This document shows, piece by piece, positions 1 through 14,628 of a DNA stretch of 64,000 nucleotides. The notes below the pieces were generated by a model. That model was not told the origin of the DNA, ran no database searches, and saw nothing but the letters and a program-made list of their open reading frames with translations. Numbering within the stretch: the first letter of the stretch is position 1; every line of letters starts with the position of its first letter. A program made the position numbers and the translations under genes. This DNA is from Caenorhabditis elegans (taxonomy: Eukaryota > Nematoda > Chromadorea > Rhabditida > Rhabditidae): NCBI RefSeq assembly GCF_000002985.6, contig NC_003280.10, positions 6,320,501 through 6,384,500 of the forward strand, written 5' to 3'.

Positions 1-575
1 AGTCGTACTGTCGATGATAGGATGGTGAACTCTCTTCGATGTTAGAGAATGTGACGAATGAGTCAGTTGCTAGTTGCTGAAATAGTATCATTACTAATAT
101 AAACCTCCCACTTATATTCATGTTACTCACCTCCATTTTTGCATTATTGCTTTCCAATAACCGCTGAACCATGCGTAGGTGATTTTCACTGAATTGGGGA
201 AGACTGGGTGAACTGTGACAAGCTTGAAGCAGTTGATCCATGGCTTCTACTGCTATCTGGAAGTAATAAAATCCCATTTTGTTCCCATCAGTAAAATAAT
301 ACCTTTACTTGAACCGGCCGTTGTCGACTAAGATCCCGAACCATCCTCATCACCAAGTATTCTCCAATTCTCTCTAATTTTTCAGGATGGGAGATTGCAT
401 AAAACGTTAGTTTTTGCATATTCGAGTAAAGAAGTCCATCGGTTACAGCTCTTGGATATATGGAATCCACTAATCTCCGATATCTGAATAAATTTATTTG
501 TTCAACTTTATCACTAAATGCAATTTATCAAATTCACCTGGGTTTGCACGGTGTGCAGCAACATAGACCATTCAT
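1..575 (-). CDS. efr-3: EFR3 homologue, 5' part (runs off the window)
   Basis: EFR3 is a palmitoylated plasma-membrane scaffold that recruits phosphatidylinositol 4-kinase III-alpha. Exons seen: 575-538, 483-309, 256-131 and 76 to beyond the edge, all in frame with consensus splice sites. The N terminus has a Cys cluster (MNGLCCCTPC), matching the palmitoylated Cys cluster of animal EFR3. It is followed by family-typical stretches: RYRRLVDSIYP, YSNMQKLTFYAISHPEKLER, IAVEAMDQLLQACHSS and SFVTFSNIEESSPSYHRQYD. These align with the start of human EFR3A as I remember it. Only about the first 140 residues lie here, so the gene is cut by the window and not broken. A TTTTTTCAG acceptor lies 25 bases before the ATG, and the gene follows another minus-strand gene closely, suggesting a downstream operon position. 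From memory this is C32D5.3. Confidence 0.93.
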
Positions 576-897
576 ATTGATGGTTTTCGGTGTCAATTAC
601 TGAAAAAACAAAAATTACAATGTTTTTAAGAACAGAAAAGGCAGCACTTCCGGAAAATCAATAAAATTTCAGTGAAAAAAAACTAAAATGGGAGTAAGCA
701 AACGCGCTCTGTCGAGACTCTTTTTAGCGGGTATTCAAATTCAAAACCCAGTGTAAATGAAAACTCGTATATTTCTACAGTAATCCTTTATTTTCTGAAA
801 AAATAGAAAAGAATGTTCCAACTTAAATAATAAATAAAAAAGAGATATTTCGAGTTTATTTCTAGACACAAGTTCGAGATTAGCAGTGGAAATCGCT
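576..897 (-). promoter_or_regulatory. intercistronic region with poly(A) signal and trans-splice acceptor
   Basis: This 0.32-kb gap separates the stop of the upstream minus-strand gene from the efr-3 ATG. On the minus strand it holds an AATAAA signal (787-792), then a T-rich stretch, then TTGTTTTTTCAG ending at 600. The distance from the expected cleavage site to the acceptor is about 170 bases, close to what is usual inside C. elegans operons, where the downstream mRNA receives SL2. The operon call is inference; no promoter-like block is obvious between the genes. Confidence 0.5.
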
Positions 898-2294
898 TCA
901 CTGCAGCAACGCCGGTGTCGTCGTGAATTTTTGGCGATTCTCATCATGAAAACGTTTCACAATCTCTTCCACAATCACTGAAAACAAGTAAAATTATTTA
1001 AACAGTGAACAACTATAGCCTCACTGTCCATTGAATTTCCACTTTCGACTAGCCCTTTCATGTCACACTGGCTAATTTGCATTTCAGACAAGTCTCGAAA
1101 AAGTGAGACAGCGTGAGGATGAAGTAGTTTGCAGATGGATTCAAGACCATTTTCACCAATTACGAAGTTTTTAAGTCCTTCTGGTAAATCAATCATGCGT
1201 CCTGGAGACACATTCTTAATTGTGGAGGCTGTATTCGGGCTAACGTTCCGTTCTCGAAGCAATTCAGTTGGCCCGGGAACTGAATAAAATGGTTGTTCTT
1301 GGTCACAATTCCAGAAAAATCCTACCATTTGTTTCTTTTCCAAGCCAATAATAATCTGCCTTTTTATATTTACAAAGAGGAATTTCATGTGGATTTCCAT
1401 CAACAATAAGTGTCAGACGGACAGCTTCGATTGATGATTCAGGAAGTTGGTACTGAAATAAATTAAATTATAAATTAAATTCTTGTTACTGGTATTTACC
1501 GTCAACACGAATACATCATTTCGCTTGATTGTTCCCTTATTTCTGTTGCAGCTCAATTTTGGATCAAACTTCTTTTTAACGCTGACACGTAGCTTGTACT
1601 TGACTTCGGGATATTCTGAAAATTGTCATTTGAAATGTGGACGGACGATTGAGTTGTATTCAAGTTGTTAGCACACTCAAAGAACTATTTTCTCGGAGCT
1701 CCAGACAGGTTCGAGGCTATAACATCTAGAAACACTGCAACATGGCCAGTCTCGTTACAGCTTATCTTTAATAAATCGTGGCAATCCGTGTTCTTGACAT
1801 TACAACAGTTCTTCTACGAGAAGAAAGTTTTGAAAAATGTTCGAGAAATCTAAATTGCAAAACTACGTACTACCACGAGTCACAGAGGTAAGCAAAACTA
1901 ATTGTGCTCCGATAGAGTGAAAGCTTGTCCAACTGTACCAAATCAACGCAAAATTACACTGACAGAGACTAAAGTTTCACAGAGAGTTGCACCAAAATTT
2001 GTAGTAGTCCAGAGTCCCAAGAACCAATTCATTCGACGTCAACTCACCAAGTTCTGCACTATTCAAAATGATACTTGATGACCAGATGCGTTGTTCTCCA
2101 TTGTCACCAGTTGTGATGGGCAAAAGGCCAGCAAATGAGAGTCTGAGACCAGTCCGATCGTGCACAACAAATGGTGTATTGGTTGTGGACATGTGCGTCA
2201 AGAGACGTTTCATTTCATTCGGATTTTCTCGCATTTCGGCTTCTTCCGGCGGTGTAGTCATCACTTCGAAATCGTCTTCTTTGCATTTTAACAT
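898..2294 (-). CDS. unrecognised 274-aa protein, likely first gene of an operon with efr-3
   Basis: Five exons: 2294-2048, 1615-1500, 1452-1326, 1279-1025 and 977-898, summing to 825 bases with phase kept at every junction. A CGTACGCAG acceptor sits directly before the chosen ATG, suggesting trans-splicing there. The protein has no signal peptide or membrane segment. It starts acidic (MLKCKEDDFEV), has beta-rich stretches in the middle (YKLRVSVKKKF, VRLTLIVDG) and ends in a helical charged tail (IVEEIVKRFHDENRQK). I do not recognise a family. Its stop lies 323 bases before the efr-3 ATG on the same strand, so the two are probably co-transcribed. The long first intron (2047-1616) starts with the consensus donor GTGAGTT. 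Confidence 0.75.
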
Positions 2295-2989
2295 ACTGCG
2301 TACGATGTTAATTTTTGATGAAAACGAAATAATCAAAAACTGATTTATTTTTTTCCAATCGTCAATATTTTTTCGTTTTGAAGTTCTTAGTTGGAATGTC
2401 ACGGAATGAAATAGTGTGGCAGTAAAAATAATATTAGTTTCAAAACAATTCCCTTGCGTATTATTTATTGTCAGGAAAAAATATACATCATGAATCTTTT
2501 CCCATTCTTGTTGCCTTGGAGATTTCATTATTTTGTCGTCTTTTTTGGACTTCAATTTTATATTCTTGTTCCAGTACATTACATGTTTATATTCATAATG
2601 TGAGAACTTTTAAGCTTCATTGTGTTAAGCTGTAGTTTCAGAACTTTTTATACTTTCGCTTTTTGAAGCTTTCGGCAACCTTTGCCGGGACTGAACTTTC
2701 CAAAAACTCATAGAATCCTATAAAGTGTTTTTTTATTCTAAAACACTGGCACTGGTAATTAACTTAAGTATTCAAAACATTAGTTTCATTTTTTCTAAAA
2801 TTTCTAGAAGCCCAGTATTGTGAATAAACTAAAGTGCCCTCAAAACGTATCATACTATTACAAAATTGATATTTCCGATAAGTGCTCAGAACTCTTTAAA
2901 AAATAATATTTGTCGAGTCCCCAGTAAACTATTAATATTTTATAAGTTGGGAACAACAAAGAAGGAAATGTAGAATCAGATTTTCATTG

Positions 2990-3260
2990 TCAAATAAATA
3001 TCATTTTTGAATGACCAAAACTCAAAGCTTGTTTCAGATTTTTCAATATTTTCAGTTTTGGCAAATTTCCAAATTTTTAAATACTTCGGAATTCTTGCAA
3101 ATTTTTGAGCTCTTCTTTGATCAAAAGTAGGATTATTGGTCGACTTTCAAAATTATGATAGGCGAAGCAATATTGTAACTTGTTATTTTGTTACTTTCCC
3201 TATTATGATTATTTTCCCCTGTGTTTGCCAAATTTTCCAAAAAAGTAAATTTTTAAGAAA
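2990..3260. repeat. AT-rich dispersed repeat fragment
   Basis: The text TTTTGGCAAATTTCCAAATT and, further on, TTGGTCGACTTTCAAAATTA is mirrored in order at 13750-13990 (TTTTGGCAAATTGCCAAATT, then TTGGTCAGTTTTCAAAGTAA). The shared order over about 150 bases suggests two diverged members of one non-coding family. Boundaries are uncertain. Confidence 0.4.
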
Positions 3261-3626
3261 TTTCAAACGGTAAACCCCTACAACATTTGAATACAAAAAA
3301 ATAAAACTCGTAGATTTTTTTTTGCCGACTTCTAGTTCTTCACTAATTTGTGACTATACATAAAAAATTTCAGTTTTTTTTGGTGTTACTATGGTATTGG
3401 GACATTTTTGCACTATAAGCATGGTTTCATGATATTTTCTTACTGACGATTTTAATTGTAGTACTATAAAAATTTGTCGTGCCCTTCCGAATCTTGTATT
3501 CATCCGGTGCCCAAAAATCGCTAAACTTCAAACGATAGAAACAATGAATAGATATTGAAAAAAAGAAACACCTGGTGCAACCCTCTTTTACATAAATCTA
3601 ATCCATCTATTTTTCTCAGAAAAATG

Positions 3627-3670
3627 GCGCCACGCCATTTAATGACCCCGTCATTTTATGGGGTGGCGCG
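3627..3670. promoter_or_regulatory. GC-rich hairpin upstream of sma-6
   Basis: Two arms of about 19 bases (3627-3645 and 3651-3670) are complementary at roughly 16 of 19 positions around a five-base loop. The GC-rich arms stand out in an AT-rich flank. A GGCGCC palindrome overlaps the left arm (3626-3631) and another lies at 3678-3683. It is about 320 bases upstream of the sma-6 ATG. A regulatory role is inference. Confidence 0.4.
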
Positions 3671-3961
3671 ACAGAAAGGCGCCGCACTTCTACCTATTCT
3701 CCGGTCATACATATATCCATTTTGGCGCAACTTTTCCGTTCAGATCATTAGTATCATTAGGCGGACAAGTTGTCAAAAAGAACATTAAGTGAATGATGAG
3801 ATAGTTAAGAGAGATAGTGTACTGATAGAAGAGGCCGTAGATTGAAATATTGTACGAAACGGAGAGGAAACTCGGCAAACAGTCTTTTCATCTCTACCTC
3901 TGTCTTTACTCGTTCTATTTTCATGTTTTTCGCAACTGACTTCATTAACAATATATTTTAA

Positions 3962-6640
<2,679 letters not shown>

Positions 6641-7959
6641 CCCACTTTCTGATCTTACTTTCGTTGTACCAAAATTTTTGGCTTCTTTAAAATCAATTTT
6701 ACTTTTTCAGTTTTGTTCATATTTCCACAACGGTCAAAATTTAAAGCGATCTCTCTAATAATTTCCCATCAATTTTTTAATTGTGCAACTCTTATGAACT
6801 TGTTCTCATCTCGATTTACTGCAATTTTTGTGAATAAACATTGTTCCAGACCTGTACGTTCGTGTTGTAATTATGCGACATTATTGTCCATCATTGCCTA
6901 ATATTTCCTTGATAGATTGCCGATAAGACAAATTCTTAACTTGCGCTCCCTGTGGCAGAAGACGGAGCAAACAAAATTATCAGCTCAACCATGTTTAAAT
7001 GTACGTTTATTATCTCTCTATCTGAATCTATCTGGATTGGTGTGCACTGCATTTGTGAGCAAATATAGGCATACTTGTACGTGGTTTGATAAGATAATAC
7101 TGCACCGTTAGACAACTCTTTTGGGTGAAACAAAAGGGAGACAACTGCAAGTTGCATCAGTTGGAACAATGAAACATTAATTCGTTAAAACACAAAGCAC
7201 ATCTGATATCATTTTCACAATTTATTTCGTTTATCACATATTTTAGAAGATCATCCTTTTGTAAAGTTAAAAGTGGATTCATGATATTTTAATTTTGACA
7301 AATCTCGACTAGAAAATTTTTAAGGATATCAAATATTTCAAGAAATTTCTGCACTGCAAGTTACGGCAAAATGTCCATCTGTCTGGATTTATTTTGTAGG
7401 TGAATCACTTGACTGTAGAAATCGAATATGATGCATGCAACTAAGTCTTTATTTCACAAAGCTTTTTAAAGTATTTTTTCAATTGTAAATTTGATAAATT
7501 CAATTTTAACTTCGCACACAAACCAGAAAGATCGGCAAATCAGCGAGATTTATCACGGTGTTTGCAAATCGTTGAATAACCATCAGCGTTTTTATATTGA
7601 AATTGAAACTTGTTCTGATACAGTAATTTTCAAAGAACCATCCATGTACAAAGAACCATCCATTGAATTTTTAAGAAATTGTTTCATTATAGTTAATTCC
7701 AGTTTAATACGGAATGGAAACAGTTAAGGTTGATTTGTCGAAGCAGGAAATGTATTTTCTTATAGACCTGGCACAATTTTTTTACGGGAGATTTGAAAAT
7801 TGTGCCAGAAACTTTACAATCTAAGTAGGTCCTTTAATTGTATTCGTTTTTTTTTGTATACTGTCTCTATGATTACATCAAATCCCAGACATCTTGACTC
7901 CTTGCGTAGATTTTTGTTGTATAATTCTAAGTCTTAAATTATCAAGGCTCTTGTATTCG
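6641..7959. other. sma-6 3' UTR and intergenic
   Basis: The sma-6 3' UTR probably ends near 6855, after AATAAA at 6833-6838. Beyond that, several short open frames occur on both strands, but none has convincing splice sites or a recognisable protein. Confidence 0.55.
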
Positions 7960-8412
7960 ATGAGAGTGCCTATCAAGAGAGGAATCAAGTTTTCAAAAAA
8001 AGAAGCAAACGTAAATTGGAACTGGGAAAGCTTAAAAAAATATTCTGACTTAAGAGTTTCCCATAAGCAAATTGAAATAATCAATCAAAGAAACATTGTG
8101 ATTTCTAACAAATGTCTTACAGTATATGATATTTACCCGGAACTCATGATAGCAAAAACTACCGTCAACAAAAATCAGAAGTTGTTTCAAAAACAGTTAA
8201 CCGATTTCTCAAGTCTTGAACTAGAAAATGTGCATAATATCACGTACTTTGTCATGATTTTATGGCACTCTTCCAGTTCAAGAACAAGCGGTTTTCGAGT
8301 AGAATATGAATACGAAGTAATTGTAGATAATAATACAAAGAGCACTGTTATCACCTACACCACAATTCTCTTTTATAGTGACACAAAAGTAGGTGGGCTT
8401 ATGGAATGGTAG
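7960..8412 (+). CDS. 150-codon open frame, hypothetical gene or relic
   Basis: An uninterrupted ATG-initiated frame of 151 codons lies in AT-rich sequence; its open frame extends upstream to about 7885, next to an acceptor-like CAAATCCCAG. The predicted protein is soluble and moderately basic, with a beta-rich end (FRVEYEYEVIVDNN, TVITYTTILFY). No signal peptide, membrane segment or family is recognised. The length is unusual for chance in this composition, so it may be a single-exon gene, a terminal exon or a decaying gene copy. No upstream exon could be joined in frame. Treat it as hypothetical. Confidence 0.3.
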   Translation: MRVPIKRGIKFSKKEANVNWNWESLKKYSDLRVSHKQIEIINQRNIVISNKCLTVYDIYPELMIAKTTVNKNQKLFQKQLTDFSSLELENVHNITYFVMILWHSSSSRTSGFRVEYEYEVIVDNNTKSTVITYTTILFYSDTKVGGLMEW

Positions 8413-9699
8413 ATAGTTGAGACACAGAAAAGATGGTTGCCTATCACCAAATGGGCGGTGTCATCGATAACAATGCAACGTCGGGGGGCGACGGAGCAGT
8501 CCACATATAGATCGATACTTTTAATTGGTGTACGAAGGTGCAGCAACGGATTGACAAAGGCTCGTTAAAAATAATATGATTAGTAACGATGAGAACTTTG
8601 TGAGGGTGAGGGTCAAAATTGAAGGCTAGATGATTTTTGAGATATTGGGCTCAGTGGGGGATTGAGCCTAATATCTAGTATCTAGATAAGTTCTTTAGCT
8701 GGATAATCTAAATGATTAAATTAAAATAATATTGAAATATTCATTTTAAAGTATTTTTTGTGTGGCATTCAATACTAATTTCCTGACAAACAGTAAATGA
8801 TTAAAAGAAGACTACTGTGAACGTTTGTTTCTGCAAATCACTTCTCCAGAACTGAAACAAAACATTAAATACTGGTGTAAAAATCAGAAATACCGTAATC
8901 CTTCTATTAGTATTGGCCCCTGCTGCTTTGCTTTAAAGGGTATTATCTCACTTAATATTAAATATATCAATAAATATTACAATACAAACGATAGAAAAAG
9001 AACTAACAAATATTTTGTTAGTTGACAAGTTTAAAAAGAAACCTACGACAACTGAGATATAAGCTATCAAAAGTTTACCACTTCAGATCAAGTTAAACTT
9101 GTATAAAGATTGGAAGATGTTCACTTCGTTTTTTTAAACAACTTTTACTGGTGATTTCTATCCCCTTTTTACTTTTTTTCAAATCCCGCCATACTTAAAT
9201 ATCGCAATTGATGACCAATATTATAAAAATTGATACTTGCTGATATCAAAATTAGTCAGCTTGTGTCGAGATCCAATGAGACAATCGGTAACCGTACCTA
9301 CATTTATTTGAGCTTTAAAATGTGTATTTTAATTAAAAAGTGTATCATCTTCTTATAAATAATTTATTGATTAGACATACTGTAATTTCAAAAATGAATC
9401 TGGAATTTTAAAGAATGAAAATAAGAAAACAAAATAGAGCACAGATAGAGATCGTTGTACACACACAAGAACCAAAAAGGAAAGGGGGAAGAAAGTTTCT
9501 TTGGGATCGCTATGGATTTCAGGTATCTAGTGTACTGAAAACTGCGGTACTGGTACTGGGGCTGTGCTATACTGAAAATAGAAATTTGATATCAGAATTT
9601 AAAGAAAAGAAAAGCCAATGCTTCTCTTCGTAAAAGATATCGTATTTACACTGGCCATGGAACATGAATTAATTTGTAAAAATGATTGAAAATTATGAT
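8413..9699. other. intergenic; includes set-4 3' flank
   Basis: No gene is supported. On the minus strand the set-4 3' UTR probably runs to about 9290, where a reverse-strand AATAAA occurs. The frame starting at 9415 on the plus strand has no splice support and overlaps that presumed UTR. Confidence 0.5.
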
Positions 9700-10789
9700 T
9701 TAGGATCGTGAGCGGAGTTCATATTTGGTCTTCTTCTCCGAAATTATTGGTTCAGCATTCTCGTTTCCACGGAGATAACTGAAAGCTCCATTCATGTTCT
9801 TCTCGCAAGTGCAACATTCACAGTCTATGTTGTTTGGACCGAAGAATTCACTGCCGTAGAAGCAGGTGATTTCGTCACCGGGAACCATGTCACGAAGAAC
9901 CTGCAAATTTACACATTTGAAATTAACATGATATCAATAAACATACTCGAATGTGAGCTGTACTTCCATGTGATACGAATTCACAGGTCGGCCGACAGTC
10001 ATGATTGATATAGGCACCTGGACCTAGCCATAGAGTCGAACAGCGTTTTCTTGTGCTGTACATCACAGAGAAATCGCTTCCTTCTTGAGCCAGTATAGAA
10101 TCCTCATCTTCGCTGGATAGCAGGCACACGACACCGCTGAGCCGCTCAATTTTATCGCCGCGGCTCCAAACCCCAGTTGAAACAAGTTTTGCACCTTGAT
10201 GACCTTCTTGCGAATAGCGTTTGCATTCTTGGATGGTGTACCCAGAATCAAGTATGAACATATTGAGAAATCGAACAATCTGGAATAAACAGCAATTTTG
10301 TTAAAATTAGATTTCAGGATATGAACTAACGTGATCACGGAATTCAAATAGCTTGTTCGGAGGAAGTTTCGAGAGGAAATGTGAAACACTTCGGAGAGTC
10401 AAAAGTCCGTAAATTGCATTGGTCCAATCTCGTTGCTCTCTGAATGTTTTCATAACTGTTCGAGCCGTTCTATACTCGTCCTGATACAAATAGCGTCGCC
10501 TGAAATTTTAATAATGAACGAGATATAGAAAGGCCGATTATCTTACTTTTTGCTCATTTTATGGGTAGTAAAGTTGAGAACCGAGTCGACGACAAGCGTA
10601 GTAGCAAAATCATCAAAATAACATAGTTCTGTTGGAGTCATTGAGTGATCCGAGCGAGGAATGTCATTGAACGTCACAGAAATGTTGGCAATCTGTAAAT
10701 CGATCGATAAAAAATTTAAAATAAACAGATTAACTTACTTGCTCGTGTAGTTGCATTCGTTCAGGCGTTGACTCATTTCTCCGAGCCAT
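9700..10789 (-). CDS. set-4: SUV4-20-type histone H4K20 methyltransferase
   Basis: Enzymes of this family add the second and third methyl groups to histone H4 Lys20 in chromatin; worm SET-4 makes H4K20me2/3 and is linked to X-chromosome dosage compensation. Exons: 10789-10739, 10692-10547, 10499-10331, 10279-9947 and 9900-9700, giving 299 aa. The SET core is clear: GPGAYINHDCRPTCEF around residue 214 (cofactor-binding NHDC), then GDEITCFYGSEFFG with the catalytic-region Tyr near 248, followed by a Cys-rich post-SET segment (DCECCTCE). AATTTCAG lies three bases before the ATG, suggesting trans-splicing. The C-terminal tail is short, so the protein is little more than the N-terminal helical part plus SET. 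From memory this is C32D5.5. Confidence 0.95.
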
Positions 10790-11476
10790 TTTCTGAAATT
10801 CAAATAACAGATTGTGAGAAAAAATTGAAAAATAAACAAAGAAAAACAAAGTTTTGCAGTTATCCGAGAGGATTACACGGGCCTACTGTAGTATTTCGTT
10901 GCGAGACTCAAGGAAACTTTATTTTGGTAGTCCCTTTAATTTATTTTGGAAAATGTCAAAGTTCATATCGATATTCGCGGTTGTCATGGGAAAATGAGAA
11001 AAACGGGGAAAAAAATGCGTTAACGCGTCTCTTATTCTCTCGTTCTCTCTTTCTCCCTCGTGCATGTGTTTGTTGCAACAACGAAGACCCCGGGCAGATC
11101 GCGTTTCGTGCCTTGGTGATTCACTGACGCGATTTCTGTGTGGTTGTGCACAGCGCGATGCTGCGTACTCCCTATGAAAAACGGGACGTCCTTCGTGGTT
11201 CACAAAAGAGATGAAGACTGGGAAGACGAATAATTGAGAATTAGAAAGTTAGAGATGCGCAGTCAGATAATCGACCCCAATTATAATATGAGAAGTAAGA
11301 AAGAGAGCAGGCAAAAGACGATGTGCATCTAGGTTATTTATTATTGAAAAACAAGAGTAGTATGTACTGATATCAGCTGATAAAGCACTTGCACTAAATG
11401 ATCTAGTATCGATTTATTCTTTGAATATACAAATAATTTCACTAAAAAGTTAATTTAATAAATTCTTCGAAAACAT
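10790..11476. promoter_or_regulatory. set-4 upstream region with CG-rich pyrimidine block
   Basis: The gap lies between the TTC39-like stop and the set-4 ATG. Around 11010-11130 the composition changes sharply: GCGTTAACGCG, then a CTCTCG/TTCTCTC run, then CG-rich text. Similar GA/CT blocks with CG dinucleotides occur upstream of other genes here (27960-28060, 35310-35400, 40485-40540). This is probably the set-4 promoter. The 0.69-kb spacing argues against set-4 being an operon partner of the upstream gene. Confidence 0.5.
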
Positions 11477-13466
11477 CTACATCATCGGTGTTCGACATCC
11501 CATTGTTCCCATTGCGCTATGTATCCGGAAGTGTAACTTGTTCTCCAGAGAGTATGATTTGTATGCACGAGCCTTGTCAAGTAACGTCTGCGCTTCCATA
11601 AATTGTTGTTCTGAGATGCGGAGCATGGCTAGTTCATAGGTAGCATTTGGTGGAAGATATGTGAAACTTTTGATACTTGATTCCCTGAAATGGAAAAATT
11701 GTATGAGATCAAATAAATTGCTCACCTTTCTAAAACAATTTTGAAGCATTCCTCTGCTTGTGCGTGTAGGCTTAGATGACGAAGTGCAACTCCTTTCAAG
11801 AAATAATAGAGACAATAATCATCGATATCACATGTAGATTTTTTCATTTCCCATACTCGATCCATATCCTCCACAATTCCTCTAACCATTTTGGAGTTTT
11901 TTCCAAAAATATCAAAACCATTCCAAAAGTAAATAAACTCATAATGAGCAAATAACAAAGAATTAGTTGTTGTAAATCGCTTGGCTTTCCTTCCACAATA
12001 TTTTTCAACAGGAATTGACTTTCCAGCTATTCTTATTCTCAAACCATCCACTTTTCCAGCTAATGCATTTATTGTCTCATTTCTCCTTCCCTCTTCTACA
12101 GTTTCATCTGCAGCAAAGAAGATACAAAGAAGATATGTATAAACACAACGACTCCATTTTGATTCTTTCATTAATAGTCGAGCATAGTTGGCTGAATGTG
12201 ACCATCTACGTTGATATCCGTGAGCAAATCTGAAATAATAGATAGATTTATTGAAATAGAGCTCAAGGATTATTAGTTTAACCATATATGTCTCTAAACT
12301 TACAGTAACTCCCAGTAACAACCATGATGAAATTGTTTGTAGACATCTTGTGATTCGATTGACATGTTAAAATAATGAATTGCTGCTTCAATATCTCCAG
12401 AAATTAGCAGAAGCCTAGCTTTCATGAACAGCATGATTGCTCCACGAGGCCATAAATGTGTGAGTCCCGGCATAAGTCGCTTACAAACTTCGAGATCTGG
12501 CTGACCTGTTCCCAGAACGAATGAAACTGAAATTATATTCAAATAAAATTAGTTAACTTATTTGTAACCAACTTATCAAGTGCCACGTCAACAAAACCAT
12601 TTTTGCCAATGGAGAACATAATGTACCAGTCATAGATGCAACATGATGAAGATCTCTCATTCCAGCAACCTTATCACCAGAGAATCCAACGACTTCCAAA
12701 AGTCTCAGAACTTTTGATGGAAGAACTGAGAGCATCAATGAGAATGTACCAAGACCCATTCGAGTTCCACTTTCGAATTGTTCCTGTACTTTTTTATTTC
12801 TTCCAACCCATACACTAGGCTCATTCATCAATTTCTCACAATAACGATATGTTTGATAGCATGTTCTGATATTCAGTGCACCTTTGATAAAACTAGCAAA
12901 GTTATCATCATGAAAGAATGTAAGCATTGCTCTAATCAATAAACTTTGAGCATAACAAAGCTCTGCATGTAATTCTTCATCGGTCATCTTCTTCCCTTTT
13001 GCACTTGCTCCGAATATTGTCTCTTTTATACTTCTCCGTTCTCTGAACTTTTCAATAATTTCACACGACAATTTGCTCGCTTCTGCTGCTTTTTCCATAT
13101 CTTGTTTGTTGACTGTCATTACAGCTTTTATGAATAAAATGCATGTGTATCCCATTGAATGATACATACTTTTGTCGTATCTAAAACATTTTCAGATTGG
13201 ACTAAGAAATATCTATAAACTTACAGCTCAGCCATTCGCTCTTCAGCAAGTTCAAATTTGTTGTTCATAAACAGATTCAGTGTGATTTGAGTTTCAGCAA
13301 TTGTATCCAAAAGTTCCAATGAGTTGCTACTGAAAATTAAATTTGAAAAAAAAAACTACAATGACTTTAAAACTGACTATGTAACATGATCATAAGCATC
13401 CAAATACTCTGCATCACTATGTACCGTAATTCTCGAAAGAGATCGAGGTCGTTCGATTTCTCCCAT
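11477..13466 (-). CDS. TTC39/IML2-family tetratricopeptide-like protein
   Basis: Exons: 13466-13378, 13329-13225, 13180-12573, 12526-12304, 12229-11726 and 11684-11477, giving 578 aa, a normal length for TTC39 proteins. The signature of the IML2/TTC39 family (DUF3808) is plain in exon 3: a Glu/Phe-containing FESGTRMGLGTFSLMLSVLP followed by KVLRLLEVVGFSGDK. The C-terminal half is helical and TPR-like (LLLISGDIEAAIHYFNMSI, LHAQAEECFKIVLER). There is no signal peptide or membrane span. The family is linked to lipid metabolism and organelle traits in vertebrates and to lipid-droplet inclusion clearance for yeast Iml2; a molecular function for the worm protein is not shown by sequence. It stands alone, with set-4 0.7 kb downstream. 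Confidence 0.9.
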
Positions 13467-13749
13467 TTTTTTTTTGAAATCTGAAACAAGAACTTCTGGT
13501 ATTAAAAGTAGAAAAAAAGTAAAATGGATGGTCAGAGAGCAGAACTACTCACGACCTATTGAATATACAATGAAGGATTTTTGATGAGATGAAGCTTGGG
13601 GTGTAAAGAATTGAATAGAAAAGGAAAAAGAATAAGAAAAAGAAGAACTTTCTTTTTAAAATGAATACTATGATTCAGAATTTGTAGAGTTGAATAAATG
13701 AACATTTATATATGTATTGCATTAATTAAATTGGGATTTTGTTTAAATA

Positions 13750-13990
13750 TTTTCATTTTTTCAAGATTTTCAGTCTAAATTTTGGCAAATTGCCAAATTT
13801 TTGGAAAACATGAATTTTGAGAAATTTGAAGCAATTATGCATTTTCGATCGAATCCGTACTATTTTGAAATACAAATAAATAAAACACTAACTAGTAAGG
13901 AAAACCACACATGTTTGGTCAGTTTTCAAAGTAATAGGTAGAAAAAAATTGAATAATCAAAGTGTATGAAAGTTGAAAATTTTAGAGAAA
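13750..13990. repeat. AT-rich dispersed repeat fragment (second copy)
   Basis: This segment shares ordered similarity with 2990-3260, including the GGCAAATT(T/G)CCAAATTTTT core and the TTGGTC...TTTTCAAA segment about 110-150 bases later. A related core (TTTGGCAGTTTACC) is also seen near 48740. Confidence 0.4.
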
Positions 13991-14277
13991 ATACCTATAC
14001 CAGGTAAAATGTCAAAAACTTGGTAAAATTGATAATCGAAATTTCGTTGCATTTTGAAAATGTTGAAATTCAAAATTACTTCCTGTAAACTTTATTTCGC
14101 CGAAAAACACCGGGGTAGTTTATTTTTTTGAATTAAGCTCAAAAATGATAGAAAATATTTGTTAAACAATATGATTTAAACAGGAGAAAAATATAGATAA
14201 TGTCAGTTTTAAATGTTTCAAGTGATAACGGTTCAAGATTTTAAAACAGTTATGGTGAGAAAGAGTTTACAAATTTG

Positions 14278-14358
14278 TTTTTTTTTTTTTTTTTTTTTTT
14301 TTTGAAATTATTTTCGTCAGTTGGCAGCAACTTCCTGACGACTTTTCTGACGACTTTT
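14278..14358. repeat. poly-T tract and short tandem repeat
   Basis: A homopolymer of about 26 T is followed within 32 bases by two perfect copies of CTGACGACTTTT (14335-14346 and 14347-14358). A related string (AATGACGGGAAAAC) follows at 14380. This may be the end of a dispersed element. Confidence 0.6.
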
Positions 14359-14628
14359 CTTCAACCTATCAGCCAGAAAATGACGGGAAAACTCCCATTT
14401 TTTGAAGAAGTATTTTACAAACGTCCTAATATTACATAAAAGCATTCAATACATTTAATAAGCAAGTGGCATATCACGAGTTTAGGCCGCCATTCCATCT
14501 GGACAAAAACTGAAAAAATGGCACCCAGTGTTTGAGACCCTTATCAGGAAAACCGAACTTGACGAATTTCAGAGGGAAGTGATAAAAATCATAGAGCACA
14601 CTATACCTCTTTCGTAAGGTTCTATTGA

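Larger units (their letters stand above)
13467..14628. other. intergenic with repeat text and a 26-T run
   Basis: This holds the TTC39-like promoter (right after 13466), AT-rich repeat text at 13750-13990, a run of about 26 T at 14278-14303, and two tandem copies of a 12-base unit (CTGACGACTTTT) at 14335-14358. A possible trans-splice acceptor (GAATTTCAG ending at 14572) precedes the next predicted gene. Confidence 0.5.

Noticed and set aside
7491-7727. Frame upstream of the 150-codon hypothetical ORF as its first exon
   Set aside because: It has no ATG at its start and no donor before its stop that would join in frame to the acceptor-like site near 7890.
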